From the NCBI GenBank assembly GCA_038380435.1, contig JAWZYU010000025.1, forward strand, positions 47,748,691 to 47,812,690: 64,000 nucleotides of DNA, in the 5' to 3' direction. The stretch comes from Ryuthela nishihirai. Taxonomy: Eukaryota > Arthropoda > Arachnida > Araneae > Heptathelidae. Under the pieces are notes generated by a model that was not told the origin of the DNA, did not search any database, and worked only from the letters and a program-made list of their open reading frames with translations. The position numbers and the translations under genes were made by a program. Of this stretch, positions 63,740 through 64,000 are shown in pieces. The first letter of the stretch is position 1; the number at the start of each line of letters is the position of its first letter.

Positions 63740-64000
63740 GAGGGAGAGAGGGAGGGGAGGGAGGTAATATGGCTTCTGCATTCATAATTACTTAAGAGAT
63801 ATATTGCAACACACCCTGCAAAAACATATTATGGATGCAATAGAAAAAAAGAGAGCAAAATATCAGTACGTGCAATATACACTGCTCTTTACTGAAATTG
63901 CCCCACCCAGAAAGAATGGAGATTTATCTGGCAATTTGCATGCAGAATTGTGAAATACATGGGCACAAATAATTTGCATATCAATCCAACTGGCACAATA
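63740..64000. other. Non-coding end of the window
   Basis: A GGGAGAGAGGGAGGGGAGGG purine tract at 63740-63765 is followed by unassigned AT-rich sequence. No SPT2 first exon seen. Confidence 0.4.

Noticed and set aside
61151..64000. First coding exon of SPT2
   Set aside because: I looked on the minus strand for a start codon with an MDF-type beginning and a phase-0 donor and found none convincing; LINE j and repeats occupy much of the space.

Overview
The window is repeat-dense, AT-rich genomic DNA from an invertebrate animal. It has one clear host gene with GT-AG introns, no bacterial gene organisation, several tRNA-derived SINE families, RTE-clade LINEs and DNA transposons. The TE mix, and a degenerate multicopy gene family I associate with arthropods, make an arthropod (possibly a chelicerate) plausible. 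That assignment is inference; no single sequence here fixes the phylum.

Host gene: the minus strand carries the SPT2 homologue (SPTY2D1 family), a histone H3-H4 chaperone. Five coding exons lie at 61150-61030, 54100-51443, 39082-38935, 31919-31845 and 17289-17193. All junctions keep frame and give 1,032 codons plus a stop. The first coding exon (the N-terminus) is not in the window and should lie beyond base 64000. The gene therefore spans more than 44 kb, almost all of it TE-filled intron. Bases 1-17192 are downstream (3') of the stop codon, and I see no second host gene there.

Layout. Bases 1-11030 hold five main copies of a ~385-bp tRNA-headed SINE (called SINE-1 here), a tandem pair of solo-LTR-like elements (5518-7024) and an array of ~280-bp repeats (8480-10030). 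Bases 11100-17190 hold a MITE, a long hairpin, tandem SINE-2 copies, a Tigger/pogo-like element and a TTAA-flanked element. Bases 17700-31705 are mainly RTE LINE copies, including a full-length 3.55-kb LINE inserted into an older LINE that was also hit by a TTAA element. Bases 32000-38900 carry a possible solo LTR, a 114-bp duplication and the broken multicopy gene. Bases 39300-49200 hold two more LINEs, one carrying a SINE and apparently lying inside a second TTAA element with a piggyBac-like transposase relic. Bases 50640-57240 hold a SINE, the large SPT2 exon and two broken Tc1/mariner transposases. Bases 57250-64000 hold two LINEs in opposite orientation, exon 2 of SPT2, an inverted tRNA-like composite and a last LINE fragment.

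How the parts relate: the RTE LINE ends in GCTGCTTGAGG plus (GAT)n, and SINE-2 ends in the same motif, so the LINE probably mobilised SINE-2. Nested insertions give a readable order of events. Several inverted duplications, one a perfect 63-bp pair, look like fold-back template-switch events. The most unusual object is the composite repeat made of ~280-bp units bordered by tRNA-like modules (8480-10130 and 19620-24400).
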